A DNA stretch of 64,000 bases, from NCBI RefSeq assembly GCF_035222485.1, contig NC_085920.1, forward strand, positions 6,138,001 to 6,202,000, written 5' to 3'. The translations under genes and the position numbers were made by a program. How positions within the stretch are numbered: position 1 is the stretch's first letter; every line of letters begins with the position of its first letter. The notes under the pieces were generated by a model that did not search any database, was not told the DNA's origin, and saw nothing but the letters and a program-made list of their open reading frames with translations. This DNA comes from Podospora pseudoanserina (lineage: Eukaryota > Ascomycota > Sordariomycetes > Sordariales > Podosporaceae). Shown here piece after piece: positions 1-13,200 of the stretch.

Positions 1-3000
1 GTGTTCAATGTCAACATGCCTTTCCAGTGACGTGGGAGGGGCCAAGGGCAACTGAATTTTTTCTCGACCGCTCTGACGCTCTGGGAGGCCGAAAATAGAT
101 TGGATGATAGGAGACGGTTTGAGATGGCAGTTTGGCATTTCTCGCCGTCCGAATCCTTCACTCATCAGAGTGCGAATGGCCCGGAAACAGATGTTGGAAA
201 TTCCACCTGCTGGACGTTGGATAAGATGACAGCTGGTGTGGTGGGAGAGGCAACCTGCCAAGGCCAGAGTGGGTGGGGGTTTCCCAAAGCCCGGATTTGG
301 CTTCTTACCACGACTCTGTCGCTGTTTCAGGCCAATGAAGAAGCTCCAGTTGAGGGTTCCTGATGGCTCTCTTCGGTGTCCGCTTACCGTCCGGTGCTCT
401 TCGGAATTGAAAGCAACCTCAAGTCTGGCCGACTTCCAAGAAAATCTTGTAGGCACTGTTCTTCCATGGAATTATCCTGGCTTTCATATGGACACAATCT
501 CTCTGCTCGTTCAATAGTCCAATGGCCCAAAACACCTTGGAATGAAGTGGTAGTGCACTAGTTGTCTCTCTGATATCCAGACACTCGTCCTACGCAGATG
601 GATACACGCAGAGGATCCTCTCAAAAGGCTCAAACCAACCCAGACCAAGGACAGAATGTTTGTTGACCCTGGGGACGGCACACCGCTTGTGGATTGTGTC
701 AATTGTCGAACGATCTGATGACACGAAGCAATGCAATGGTGCTGGCTTTTGAGCTCTGCATTTGCTGCATGCATGTTTGGGATAAGTATCGTATCCGTAC
801 CTATGTGTACTTGTCTTTTTATCTGGATGGATGACACGGAGTCCTTTTGCCATGTCGATGTTTGGTATCAAACGATAGGCGAAGTCTCAGACATTTCCAA
901 AGGATTGTCTCCTAAGCCGCATATCAATATTGTAGCTCTCACCAGAATAGGATGAGTCTCTGAAAGAGTTCAAGAATTAGAAGTCTATAGTGTAAGACCG
1001 CTTATCGAAACATGTTCGGTATTTGCGCCTTCTCCAGCCCCTTGCTGAGCTGATACTGGGCAGTCGCGCTTGGCCGGGTCTGCGGCTTGGCGCCACACAC
1101 CTGGCGGACCCCTGTCTGTGATTTCAGAATTTCAGATGAATGACGCACGCTGATGGAACCCTTTCCAACTTTCCCAGCCTCAATCAAGCGGGGTCAATTG
1201 GCGAATTCAAGAACAGCCAATGATCATTCCAGCCTCGCGACCACTCCTGGTGAGACGCGACCATACATCTTCTTCAGTTTGCTTCTTCAACCTAGAATTT
1301 CGATGCTCACAGACATCCCAAAGAGGGACTCCTTCACGTCCGAAACGGGGAGCATGCGAGCAACTCGGAGTTCGGTACTGCAATGCAGCCCCTCTCACAT
1401 CATGGAGCTTTCCCCATGAGCTCCTCTCTTCATCACCGAACACCCATCACAAAGCCCCATATGCATCTCGATTTGTATTCAAGGCCAGGTACGGATCCTA
1501 CCTCAACAAGATCCACCGTTCAAGATGGCAGCACTCCTCTGGCAGGTGCTAATTCCGCTGCAAACGCTCCGTACCAATAGCAAAGTTCTATCACTATCCC
1601 GCTATCTCTCAAAAGCTGGGTGATAGATTCCCATCTGCGAAACGCCATCCTCCCACGTCTTCCCGCGTCTCAACAGCCTGGGGGTTTGGCCGTTACGGCG
1701 CAAAATCTCCGGAAGCAACCCTCGACGGACAAGCCCTCGATGCCGAGCGCTTGATGAGGCCAGTGTGCCCAGCCTCAACACCGAAGAGAGCCTCATCTTG
1801 GCAGGGCATCACCACGAAAAGATGAGGATTGGCATGGACAGAGACAAGCCCTCAGTCGACAAACGCCACGGCGGACACCATTGACAGAGCCCTTTCCAGA
1901 CTGACATCTCGGTGCTGCTTTCCTCTGGCCCCGTCAGCCCGTCCGTGGTGGGTCAAAGCGACACTCGAACCCTGCAGGATACAGGGGGTTCGTCCAGGAA
2001 ACCTGAATGATTTCCAAGAAAATGGAAATTTGGGTCCAGCTTTCACTCAGTGAATCCGATTATAGATGCAATTGCACCATTCACTGCACGGCAGTATTGC
2101 CCTCCTGCAGTTGGGTCACCCATCATTTCCTTGTACAGTTTGATGATCAGGGCACGCAGGACACCAGGCTGCAGTTGGGAACCATTTTGCTGGCACTTCT
2201 GATTATCATCTCTTCGGACGCCCAACCGAACTCGACATGCTGCACAGCTCGCGGTCGAGATGGGAGCGGCCAATGAAGAGGCTGTTGGTCAGATGTTTGT
2301 GACACAACAGCAACCAAGTACACACAGCGAGAACTCCCCTTGGCAATCTTTCTCTGACACAAAGTTTCCGTGATGCATTTCCGAGCGTCTTACCAACTGT
2401 CCGAAGCCTCGTGAACTGGGCCGAGAGTCGTAGGCACCACGGCCGAGTGCAGGTTCATATTGACGCTTATTGCCGCCGACATGCCCCTATCGTCAACATT
2501 GGTCCATGAGCTCGTAGCGTACGGCTAATTGTGCAAGGTGCATGAGGGTAAAGACGGCATTGAGGGGGCACGGGCGAATCGGCTAGATACCAACGATCCA
2601 TCCACAAGTGCCCGTTGTTCGGGACGGCCCAGGAAGTGGTAGTTTGTTCGTCAAGTGTCAAGCAAGGCTTGTTGTTTATCTGCATTGCTGGGTTGGGTCT
2701 GGTAGACCAACCAGAAGACGATGCTATGTAGAAACTGGGAGAACATGCCTTGGTTGCTGTTGATGAAGGCACCACCATGAAGGTTACCGGAGCAGGCGGC
2801 TAATAGCTGACCATATGTCAAGTCTGCTTTTTGGCCATGATATGCGCTGTCAAATATGGTCAATGTTGACTTTTTTTGCCTCCCTGCTCACCATTTTGGT
2901 TCCCTTTCAGGAAGCTGAGGGAAGAGATGGACATTGATTGACAATTGACAGCCAATTGTCGGCATATGGGATTATCGGATGGGAAGCCACCCGTTCCAGC

Positions 3001-3289
3001 CGCTGCCTCCCCCTATTCTCAAAACCTTGATATTGAGCAGTCTGCTTTCACACGTGGCGCCACTGCAACGTGGTAGAGAATTAGACTGGAAGGAGAAATT
3101 CAGCTCCGTGGCTGTTGGGCGTTATTAAATCAGGTAGGTAATATTGACTGTAGGGGCGTGTGGGGGATTGATGACACCGAAAACGATGGCGGCGGCTTTT
3201 TTGCTTCTTCTTCTTTCTTGCCGTGTTGTCTATGGCTCGGCCCGTAATTGCGTGGCGGTTTGGACAGTAGGATTGTCAATGGAGAATGG
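1..3289. other. gene-poor stretch, no recognisable gene
   Basis: Both strands were read for long open frames, splice-linked exons and tRNA boxes. Only short unrelated open frames occur, none with recognisable domain content or convincing splice partners. It may hold 3' or 5' flanks of genes lying outside the window. Confidence 0.6.
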
Positions 3290-3750
3290 TTAGGGGTACT
3301 GTGCTTTGTTTTCGTGGGCTGAAGAAGCTTGACTTCTTTTAGAGGGGGGTGTAGGATGTCTCAGATCAATATTGAGCTGTTGACGTTCAGCCCTGCCCGG
3401 TTTTGTAGAAGGATTTACAGAGCCTGCAGAGAATCATGGGAGCCGTTGGGGGGATTGGGGATAGTCCTGAAAGGCGGCTGGGGGGGTGTTGATATTTGTC
3501 ATTCCGTAGTAGATATGTTTCAATAAGGACGGTAATACTCACTGCCGAACCGAGAGACAAGGTGGCGTGGTGGATTTTGAGGGTCGTCGTACGAAAACTG
3601 CCTGCCCGAGGGGGGGAGACATTGATAGGGGGGTGCAGGAGGCATGTCTGAGATGGGAGGAGGAGGCTTAGAAGGGTTTAGAGACATCGACTGCAGATAG
3701 CCGACCGCGGAGTCCGAGGGTTTGTCTCTGGGAGCCCCTTTTCTTATCAT
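3290..3750 (-). CDS. small hypothetical protein, two exons (weak candidate)
   Basis: No family recognised. The proposed model is exon 3750-3543 and exon 3423-3290, joined through a GTGAGT donor and a CTGCAG acceptor. Phases agree (208 + 134 bases), giving 113 residues. The predicted protein is proline- and serine-rich (a PPPP run and several PP pairs in the first 50 residues, a basic Ser/Lys/Arg tail) and has no signal peptide or membrane segment. A pyrimidine/A-rich leader typical of fungal 5' UTRs precedes the ATG. The second exon stays open for 44 codons after the junction in the frame the splice predicts, which is the main support. It could equally be a fragment of a longer gene, or chance. 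A transcript is needed to decide. Confidence 0.3.
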
Positions 3751-4743
3751 GGACTGCCTTGGAATTTGAAAGGGGTTTGAGTGGTTGTTGATGGGTGTTT
3801 GGTGAGTTTTGGGTCTTTAAGCTTTCCCCCTTTACATGGAGAAGGGACGCATGGTCTGATTTGCTCTGGTTCGTACACCTTTATACTGAGGCTAGAGGGA
3901 AGTTGAGAATATCCTGTGTTGATGCCGAGCTGGACTTGCTTGTGATATTGTCTTTCAGTGAGAAAGGGCGAAGAGTGAGTGTGAGACTCCTGGTTGGACA
4001 TGTGCTTGATCAAGTTGATTCTGCCAATCTTCAACAGCAACCGCAAAAATGACTGGTTCTTCATCAACAGGAGTGTTTTTTTCCAGCTCTCGTCGGCCTC
4101 GTGGGCATCTCACCTTGCCGTTTCCAAATCAAACCCCCAGGACTGCAAGTCTTCAGTTTACGGTGAAAGCAGTCCCTCTTCTTCCACTTGTGCAACTGCC
4201 TGTTGACAAAAGACCTTCATAGAATCCCATCCCAGTGACTAACTCTCTCCAATCACGACGAGAAAGTACGAACCTATCTGCTCCTGTCGGAACCCCCCTT
4301 GAAGTAAGCCAGTTAGCTCTGGACTGACAACAAGTCTCGTCATGAGAGGTTGTCGATAGCTCTAGGTCTAGTCCACTCATGTTAAGGTACCTCATCACAC
4401 CATATTTCTCACGACAAAACTCTGTGGAGGTAGGCAAACCTGGTACATGATGACTTCGGGAGGCAAAATCAGACAACACAATACCTTATACCTACAGAAG
4501 TTTTGTTAAAGAAAAAAAAAAAAAGCCACGATCCTGCAGCTCATACAAAAAACGAAACCTCCTCAACCTCACCACACCTCATCTGCAGGTTTGTCAGAAA
4601 GACCTCTTCGAAAATGTTTAACATCGTTCATCATGCACCAGACCATAACCACCTTGCAAAGGGCGAGTAGTTGTGGCTGTCTCCCCCTTCAACTACACTC
4701 GAAACCTCTATTCCCAACTAACCGCAACAGCAATAACAAAACA
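3751..4743. other. intergenic, nothing recognised
   Basis: Spacer between the weak candidate gene and tRNA-Ala. It contains a run of A around 4508-4523 and short open frames only. No coding signal is convincing. Confidence 0.5.
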
Positions 4744-4857
4744 GGGCGTGTGGCTCAGTTGGTAGAGCGTTCGCTTAGCATACTCAAGTCCCCTGACTAA
4801 ATGTCAGGGATACCCATTGTATGCGAAAGGTCCTGGGTTCGATTCCCAGCTCGTCCA
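4744..4857 (+). tRNA. tRNA-Ala(AGC) with intron
   Basis: The 5' acceptor strand GGGCGTG pairs with CTCGTCC before discriminator A at 4857, with the usual T-T mismatch of fungal tRNA-Ala. The D arm and the T-arm box GGTTCGATTCC are present. Anticodon AGC is at 4777-4779 in a TTCGC/GCGAA stem. An intron of about 41 bases (4781-4821) interrupts the loop one base 3' of the anticodon, the canonical tRNA intron site. Mature length is 73 bases. Confidence 0.93.
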
Positions 4858-5225
4858 ATGAAACTTCGTCTTTTGCCCACTCTTCCCCAGTGGTGTACAT
4901 CTTTTTTTAGTTTGTGTTGAAATTTCGCCTGTACAAGTCAGCATGACGCTTTACTACTGCGTTGGGGGGTTAGGGATATGGTTAGAGGGGGTTAGTTGGT
5001 GAAATTCAGGCATGAGGCTGTCACCAATATCTTCGACCCGGTCATCAGAAACACACAATGGGTGTGATTTCTGTCGCGGAAGCACGGCTAACCTGCGTAT
5101 ACTGCTGTAAATTTCATGCTGATGTAAGAACAGAAAGCCGCCATGCATAATACCCAATTGCCTGCTTCTCATGCCTTGCCGTCTACGTGCCTAAGCCAAA
5201 TCATACACTGCTTTCTCACCCTTCC
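4858..5225. other. intergenic spacer
   Basis: Holds the tRNA-Ala 3' flank (a T-rich terminator stretch near 4902-4916) and the presumed 3' UTR of the phosphopantothenate-cysteine ligase gene. Nothing else seen. Confidence 0.5.
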
Positions 5226-6724
5226 CTAAGCCTCCAGCTTCTTCCCCTCCATCGTCTTGATGTACTTCGTGTGCAACTCTGCCACAGCCGGAATAATCAA
5301 GCTCTCGATTTCCGCCTCCGGCTCCTGCTCCGGCAAGCTCTTCGGATCCAACGGCTCGTCCTTCTCCGCCTCCTTCGCATCATCCAGCTTACCCCCCTGC
5401 GGTATCCGGATCCACTTGTCCGGATTCCCAGGACTGACAAACACCACCTCCCACTTCCTCGTCGACAGCAAGTTCCCAATCACCAGGTGGTGCTGATACC
5501 GATCCAGCGAGTACTTTGCCTTGTGCACAAGAATCTTGGGGTCAGTCTCCAACTTGAAGGAGACGATCATCCCCTCTGGTGACCACCCCTCTACCAGATT
5601 CTTGAGGAATTTAGGGACGGGATCAAGGTCAACAACGAGACGTTTGCTGCGTGGGACGGAAGGGGAGGAGTCAAAGTTGTCAAAGGTTTCTTCCTCTTCC
5701 GAGGCTGATGGCTTTGACGGCTTCTTGCTGAAGGCCTCAACTGCGTCGGTGGATTGGATTTTGTGTTCGGACATACGTTCGGGCTTGGGGTTTGTCAGTA
5801 AAGAGCAGAGGATGAGGATAGGGAGAACGTACAGGTACAAAGAAGTCGCTGACTGCCGCGGCGAGATACAGCAACCCTTTAGGTCCCAGTGGCTTCATCA
5901 ACTGCGCGATGCCGCGGAGCTCATGGAGGTAGTCAGAGATGCTGACAAAGGGGAGGACAAGAAGCATGTTCTTGTCACGAGCCTCACGGTATTTCCGGAG
6001 GACGTTGAGCATCTTGCCGGCATCCTCGTCACGGGCTACCACGCTTCCGTTGGGGCCTTCGCGGAGGAAGTCGAGGAAGCAGTCGGTGGCATGGCTGTAG
6101 TGGCGGGAGTAGGGGAGGAGGGAGAATTGACGGTGGCTGTTGGGTCTTAGCTTGACTTATACATTTGGAAGAAGATGCAACTGTAGGTTACCCACAGGAA
6201 GAGAACCGCATAACCAGCTTCTAGGAAGTACTCAGCGCTAGTCTGAGATCTGAAGTCAGTATTCTTGTCCGTCAAGTTCCACCACATCAACTTTTCTTCA
6301 GAGACAATGTCCCTAGGGACAAGAGTGGGAGGACCCCTAAACACCATCCCACAATACGCCTCATCATTCTGTAACAACACCAAAACAAATAAACAAAAAA
6401 TCACTTACAGCTCCTCTCGTACCAGCCGAAAAGTTATCAATAAACCGCACAGTCTGCTTCTCTGTTCATCACCTCGTCAGCACTCACTCATCTTTCCCCG
6501 ATTCTCACTCGTCCAGACGTCAACATACCCAAAGGCACAGTAGTACCCCCCGAAGTAACCAACACTAACCTCCTCCCCGCCTTGGAGTGAAACTCGATAA
6601 AGTCTTTCGCCAGCTTCATGTGCTTCTGCAAGTCCTTCGGCGGCGGGTTGGCGCTGAAATAATGATCCTCCGCCAACGCGGCAAGGTTGGAAGGGGGAGA
6701 CTCGGAGGGGGTGTGAGGGATCAT
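5226..6724 (-). CDS. CAB2: phosphopantothenate-cysteine ligase (CoA synthesis)
   Basis: Joins 4'-phosphopantothenate to cysteine in coenzyme A synthesis; yeast Cab2 and human PPCS are the family models. Five exons fit by eye: 6724-6529, 6461-6409, 6242-6196, 6136-5833 and 5783-5226, with all phases agreeing. Family signatures are seen in order: the glycine-rich VLVTSGGTTVPL strand near residue 55, RFIDNFSAGTRGA across the first junction, the LHRQFSLLPYSRHYS segment, and the LYLAAAVSDFFVP motif with the conserved AAVSDF core. Near the end lie a VSFKLETD motif and a YQHHLVIGNLL segment. The chosen start (6724) lies shortly before the conserved domain, as in other fungal orthologues. The start could be further upstream if another 5' exon exists. 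The gene is read in the same direction as the Mg2+ channel gene upstream, without overlap. Confidence 0.9.
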
Positions 6725-7668
6725 CTTGGCTATTCTTTCTTCTGCCAACTGACAATGCTGTGCAAGTGTGCGTGGAATGAGAGCTATCCTTAAGTTAGCT
6801 TTTTTGCAAAGGTAACAAACACATGACGCTGCCATGGGAAGTATATATCCCCAAATTTTGATCATGACCCCCAAAAAGTGGTCTGACACTGACTGACCTT
6901 CTTCAATCCTTCAACCACGGGATCAAATCAACAACAGTTACTGTCCTTGTCCGAATTGGAGTTGGGATAAAATAAATCTGTGTACAACCCGGGACTGCCG
7001 GTCGGTGTAAGCAATGTTGTGTCTGCTCTCTCGAGTATACAAATTGATGCAAGGTGTGTAAGAGATCCAGTCGAATCAGATAAAGCTGCGCTGCGGCAAC
7101 AGAGGGGCGGCAAATGCGTCACTTTCGGAATATCCCTGGGAAGAGATGCTCGCTCGCTCTGGGGATAGTGGGGTAGGTACCCCATGAGTGGACTGCGGGG
7201 AACGCCTTCAGCAATCGACTCAAGTGCCCTGGCTGCGGATGAAAGGGGGGATCAATTGTTAGGTAATTCGCACGTACATTACAATCGACCGACCCGAATG
7301 AGCCGAGTCAGTCCCGTGAGCTACGGCAGGTGCATATCTGCATGCTTTTGTTTTGTTCTTATGTCCTGTTCCTGTCCTTGATCATACATACATCAATCAG
7401 CCCTTCTCCCCCGCCGGCTCATCCAATATCTGTACAAGTCCTCTACGTCATGATAATACAAAAATATATGCTTGTCCTCCCTGTTGAGATGAGATGTCAA
7501 AGAAAATGGCCAATACAAGAGGATATAAAGTGGTGCCTTTCCTTGTCCTCCCTCCAACGCCCCTGTCTATTACTCGCTTTTGCCCCTTTTGTATGCCCCC
7601 AAACGCCAATGCCAACAGCACAAAAAGTGAGCAGTAATAATCGCACATGTCGCTCCTCCTTTTCATCT
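6725..7668. other. intergenic: CAB2 promoter and 3' flank of Mg2+ channel
   Basis: About 0.9 kb with no coding signal. It should hold the promoter and 5' UTR of the ligase gene and the 3' UTR of the Mg2+ channel gene. No motif is assigned. Confidence 0.5.
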
Positions 7669-9345
7669 TCAGAATGGCCACTTCTTGGCCTTGGGCTGCT
7701 TAGCGTTCTTGAGCATGTTCATCCTCCTCAACCGTTCGCGGTTGGTAGGATCAAGGAGCACGTCGGTGCCGTCCTCACGGTACCAATGGCTCTGGCCGCC
7801 TCCTCTTCGCACGTCGTGAATGTTCATCTTGACCCGGCCGATCTTGCGGAGCTTGACCAATCCATACCAGCAGACAATGAGCGAGGCAATGGATGACACT
7901 CCAGTGACGGCCCCGAAACCCCAGTTGGTTTCCTCTATGAAATTCTCCAGGTTCATGCCGTACAGGCCTGCTAGGAAAGTGCCCATGGCAAGACCGAGAG
8001 TGCCAACACTGAACTTGAGGTCGAGAAGCATGAGCGAGTTGCGGTTGGCATCGAGAATAGCACGGATACTAGAGCACTGTCAGCTGGGTTCGACCAAGAA
8101 CAAAAAGACCCGATATGCACATACATTTCTTCCGTGTTCCTGATACTCGAGACCAAGTTGCTCGCCTCCTGCACCACTTCGTCGCAAATCTTGTTGTACG
8201 ATTCCAGCAGCAATTCAACCTCCGTGTGATCGTCCTCCCCACGGAACAAATCATGCGTCTTCTCAGTGAGATACATAGCCGCAAGATCATCATCCGCCTC
8301 AAGCAACTCCTCAATAGCGTCCCTGACCAACTTTGCCTTTTGCTCAAACGTGCTAACCCGCTTGGACAAGACGAGCAAAATCCGGAGCTTTTCCCGATCA
8401 ATATCGTCCTCCAGCTCGCTGAGCACACGAATAACGGGGTCCCGCACCGACTCAAAGTCAGCTTCCAGCTCCGAAGTAACCGACATCAGCACCGCTTCCA
8501 GCGCCCTGAACTCGTATGGCAAGCTATTCGCCCCGGCCGCCTGCTTCTGCTGAAGCTTCCCTTGCAAATCATACATAAATGCCGACTGGGGATACGACGA
8601 CTTTGACCCGTACACATCAAACAGCAGCACCCGATCATGCTTAATCAGCACCTTCAAGTGCAGCAAGTTGAGCAGAATCGCCGACGGTCGAACGAGAATA
8701 TGTGGCAGGTTGGACGAGTCAATCTTTCGGAGATCGCGAGGTAAGAGGCCGTACTATTTCGCACACAAAGCCGTTAGCCTACCAATTCCCCCTCCCATTT
8801 TGTCTTCTAACTTCTCATACCTTCGCAATAAGCTCACTCTTCTTCAACTCGCCATCCACCATGATAACATCCCCATTCCCATCCACCTCGGTACACCTCA
8901 ACCTCGGATCCAGCGCCGCCTTGCTCGTCAGCGCCCTCCTCTGGAAAATACTCCCCGACTCCTCCTCCAACTGCACCGGCAAGTCATCCTCCTTCAGCAG
9001 CTCCCTCGCCTTCTTCGGCGCACTCCCAAACAACCAATCCTGCCACGACCTCTTGCACGCCACCTCTTCCCTCCCGACCGGTGATTTCTTTTCCCCACTA
9101 CTACTACTCGAAGCCCACCTCTCTTTTGTCGCCCCCGGTTGTTTCCTCAGCTCCAGCTGCGGCAATAACCCGCCCTGTCTCTGTTCCCCCACACCCCGAC
9201 ATCTCGTAGAGACATTGCGCCTCGTCGAAACACCCAAGCGAATAGTATATTCAGCGTAACACAAGCCCTCGGATTGGGCGTGCAAATATCGAAGGAGACT
9301 CCGCGATGGCGTTGCTACTGCTGCAGGTCTTAATGCCGGAGGCAT
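7669..9345 (-). CDS. MRS2: mitochondrial CorA-type Mg2+ channel
   Basis: Magnesium channel of the mitochondrial inner membrane (yeast Mrs2/Lpe10, CorA superfamily). Three exons: 9345-8821, 8753-8125 and 8068-7669, with consistent phases. The defining YGMN motif closes the first membrane helix (LAMGTFLAGLYGMN). A second helix (SSIASLIVCWYGLV) follows, then a short basic tail, which is the Mrs2 topology. The preceding helical domain includes the family's LP(Y/F)EFRALEAVL segment and a long acidic coiled region. The Met at 9345 starts a basic, Ser/Arg/Ala-rich leader fitting a mitochondrial presequence. Upstream in-frame Met codons were rejected because they add a stretch that looks like 5' UTR. 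Whether it is the Mrs2 or the Lpe10 paralogue cannot be told by eye. Confidence 0.92.
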
Positions 9346-9691
9346 CGCAGCTCGGAAAGGGGGGGGGAAGGTCTGGTGCGGCGGTAATGTTTCTTTCTTT
9401 TCGCTGTCGAAACTTGGCGAAAACAAAAAAAAAAGATTCCCCAAAGTCTGAACTCTCGATGATGCAGGTCCCCGCAGGGTCGGTCCGTGCGTTGCTCGGC
9501 AGACTGTAAGGGTATCTACCACAACAGTCAGGGTTAAGTGTAGGAAGAGCATCAATCCTCGTTATTTTCCACCCTCAGGTAAAGAGAGCTAGAGAAAGAG
9601 GTGAACATCTCTGTGTTGCAAGATGGGAAAAGAGTGGTTCAAATTCTGCATAAAGAGATGAGAAAAAAAAAGTGCAAAATGTAAATTTTGA
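9346..9691. other. Mg2+ channel gene 5' flank
   Basis: Spacer between the Mg2+ channel start and tRNA-Gly, with A-rich runs around 9424-9434 and 9663-9671. No gene is seen. Confidence 0.5.
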
Positions 9692-9762
9692 TGCATCAGC
9701 CGTGAATCGAACACGGGGCCCATCGATGGCAACGATGGATTTTACCACTAAACCACTGATGC
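9692..9762 (-). tRNA. tRNA-Gly(GCC)
   Basis: A 71-base cloverleaf on the minus strand starting GCATCAGTGGTTTAGTGG, with the A box TGGTTTAGTGG, T-arm box GTTCGATTC and closing acceptor strand CTGATGC plus A. The anticodon loop reads TTGCCAT, giving GCC. There is no intron, unlike the other four tRNA genes here. Confidence 0.95.
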
Positions 9763-10225
9763 TGTTTTATTGGGTGATTGTTTACTGCAGAAGCTGGCAC
9801 TATGTTTAAATCTGTTGCATGCAGCCCCCTTTCCTCGGGATGACCTGCAAGCACACAATATCTTTGACTACTCTCTTCCCTACAGGAAACTCCCATGATT
9901 CATCCACCACGATACACGAAGTTAATACGAAGCTCTCGTACCAGTAAATAATATTATGCATTGTAATAATAACTATGAAAAATGAAGAACCGGGGAATCA
10001 CTAGAATAAAACCGACGACTGAAGACAGTAAAGGCTCACCTCTGTGGTAAACCCATCCATCCTCTTCGAGAAACAAAAACCATGACACTGAAACGTCTGA
10101 GGGAAAAGAAGAACCCTTCCAAAGTACCCCGTTCCATCCTTCTTTTCTACTGTCTCCAACTTGTAACTTTAAAACACAAAAAAGAAACAATACAGCCACA
10201 CCATCATTACACTTCGTCATCCAAC
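9763..10225. other. intergenic spacer, nothing recognised
   Basis: Contains the tRNA-Gly 5' flank and the presumed 3' UTR of the Rho exchange factor. AT-rich near 9940-9980; no coding signal. Confidence 0.5.
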
Positions 10226-13200
10226 TCACGCACTCTTCTCCGTGTGCCCATCATTCAACAACATCTCCAACACGATCTGACCGCCGGGAACCTCAGGGTG
10301 GCTCATGCAAATCTTGACCGTCCCCTTCGAATCCGGCTGCCCGCCATTAGCTGATCCCACCAGCCCGGGTGGCAGACCGCCAGGACCGTTTGCCATGCCG
10401 CTTCCTGTCGGCCCCCTAAATCCGTAATCCAAACACCTCACATCTCTACCCGCAATGATCTGTCTCAACCTCCCATTCTCCGCATTCCTCACTTCCACGT
10501 AATCATCATTGAACAATAGCAAGTACTGTCCAAACATGGTCGCCGCCTTTGCCTTCTTTTGCTTGCCCGAGTACTCCATAATCAGCGTCCGGCTGATTTC
10601 TCCATGCTTATCAACATAGACCGCACAGTCCTCGTATGTAAGCAGGAACTCTTGGTCGTTGAGCTTGAACATGCCTAGCGGTCTCTGATTGATTCTTGAG
10701 GCGATGTTGGCAATCGCTGGCGCGCTCAGGTCTCGAGGAATCGACTGCGTAACCTTCTTGTCGAGGGTCAACAGCTCAAAGCCCTTGGCCGAGGCAACAG
10801 CAATGTAGGACTGGAAGAGATTGAGAGAGAAGCACTCGGCGGGGATGTAAAACTCGTCAAAATCGCGGAATGATTCTGTGGAGCCGGCGCCGCCCTTACG
10901 GCCGCCAAAGAGCCGGGATCTCTTCTCAGTTGCCTTTTGGAAGACCGGCTCGAGAACCTTGAACGTGTTGTGCATGCCCTCCTTGCGCTTGTAAAACAAG
11001 AGAGTCCTATCCTTCATGCGTGCCGTGGCGAAGAAAGCGACGTCCTTGGCCAACCGCTGAGGTGCCCGGCGGGGGTTGTCATGGGATGGTGCAGGGAAAT
11101 TGGAGACGGGGGCAACCACGTCGAGAGGATATGAAATTAGCGATCTGTCGGCGATGAGGAGACAGACCGAAAAGTCTTCCAAGACGGTGATTTGGGTGAC
11201 TTTGCTGATTTGCACCGTCCTCGTCCAACCGCGAGGATTTGATGACTCCGATATGTACACGCCATAGTCCGTTCCAATGGCGATCATCGACTTACCAAAA
11301 GCAGTGAAGGCGCAGGCGCAGTTCACGGTAGCTCTGCAGACTGGTGGAGGTCCCCGACCTGGGCCATACACCTGCTCCATCTCTCTGATGGCTCGATCCA
11401 AGGGAGTACCCCGAATCGATACACTCGGTTGCCTGCCCATAAGTGAGATAGAATCATAGGCGAAGGCACCATCAGATAAGATGCGCAGCCGGAATGGTTC
11501 CGCATTCTGCGCATGCAATGCTCGTGCGTGTCTGGTCTTTGCTTCAATAATGGCTGAGCACCAAGCCGCCCTTTCCTGGGCCGACGAGGCATAGAGGGTG
11601 TAGATCTCGTGACCGAGATGCTTGATACGGAATGGGTAGATGATCTTCCCGTCGTCTGTGCCACCAGAGCCTAGGCGAGTAACCGTACTCATAGATCCCA
11701 TGGAAGAACTAGTTCCGGCATGCTCAAGCCCAGGACGCTCTGCCCCATTAGAGGCCACCTTATTCAGTTGCGTACCCGAACCAGCTGCGACCGTTGTTCT
11801 GGTCAGCGGTGCTGTCAAGCTCTTTTGTTTGGCAACCGGATCGTCATTCAAACTCTCCAAGAAGAGCAGCGGCATTGGAATTGGCTACATCAATTGTCAG
11901 CATCAGACATGAGTTGTAAATAATGCCAGGAACATTACTCACCTCCTTTGAAACATCGTACTTCTTGTCACCCCTCCCATCCTTTGAGGCGACACCCTTG
12001 GCCAGGATAAAATAGTGATCAAAAAGAAACGCGTGTGTATCAACCCAACGGACGCCTTTTGAGCCCTGTCTCTGTAGCTCGCCCTGCTTGAGTAATTCTC
12101 GGCCGAGATGGTCGAGGTTCAGTACTGACTGGAAACCTGGACGCAGCACTAATTGTCCTTGAAGTTCAATCAACTCAACCTTCTTCGTCATCTCAGCAAC
12201 CTTCTCATCACATTCGTGAGTGACTGCTTTGATTTCCTCCAGAGCCTTGACAAGATTGGCCTTCTCCTCGCTTTCGCCAAGCATGTTCTTTTTGACTGTC
12301 TCCAAGAGAAGGCCGTATCGTTGTAGCCGGGTGATGGGTGCCTTCACGAATGTGGTCCATTCGAGACGCTTCGAACGCTTGTGATCTCTGACCACGTCGA
12401 GGAACTGGCGGAACAAAAGATTTCTGCTCGCCTCTCTCCTGATCAAGTATGTGGCGTGTGGGAATGATGAACAATACTCGATGTAAATCGGCCTAGCCTT
12501 TCTGATCCACTCCCTGAACAGATCACTAAAGCCAACAATCCACGGCCCTTGCTCCTGTTGGCGATACTTGAGCTGAGAAAGGAGGTGTTCTTTGTTGATT
12601 TGCTGGACGGCATCGACCTTTCCAAACACGGCCTCGAGGAACTTCTCGAGTCTGTTTGCCGCGATAATCGGTGGCTGGTAGACCCGAAGTTGATCCCTGT
12701 AAAGCAGCCGGAGAACATCGAGCTGGTTCATGAAGTCTTCCTCGCCCGTGACAATTTCGTGCAGAACGTTCTGTCTCTCGACTTCCTTCTTGTGCTTAGA
12801 TTTAATGTCTTCCATGGTCACGCCGTGGAAAGTGGCCCAGTCAAGGGTGGGCGTGTCGTCCTCGGACATCATGTTATCCAGGTTCACTTTCTTAAGCGTC
12901 CGGCCGCAATGCTGGGAGTAGCATCTCACAGGAATGCCATCTCCATGCAACCTGGGGACCATGCCCTCATCTTCATGCAGCTTTGGAGCGTAGCACCCAG
13001 AGCCAGTAAGTTGCCACAGCACACCGGACAGTTGACCTTTGCCGAACTTGACCCATTCTTCCTCAGGTATCAGGATTCCAGCCGCAAACATGGATTCGAC
13101 GACGTTGGCGCTCAGAAGCTCAGCGTCGGCGACATTCATGGTCGGAACTTTAGCACAGAAAAGCTTGAGAACGCCCTCTTCGATGGTCTTCCTTTTCAGA

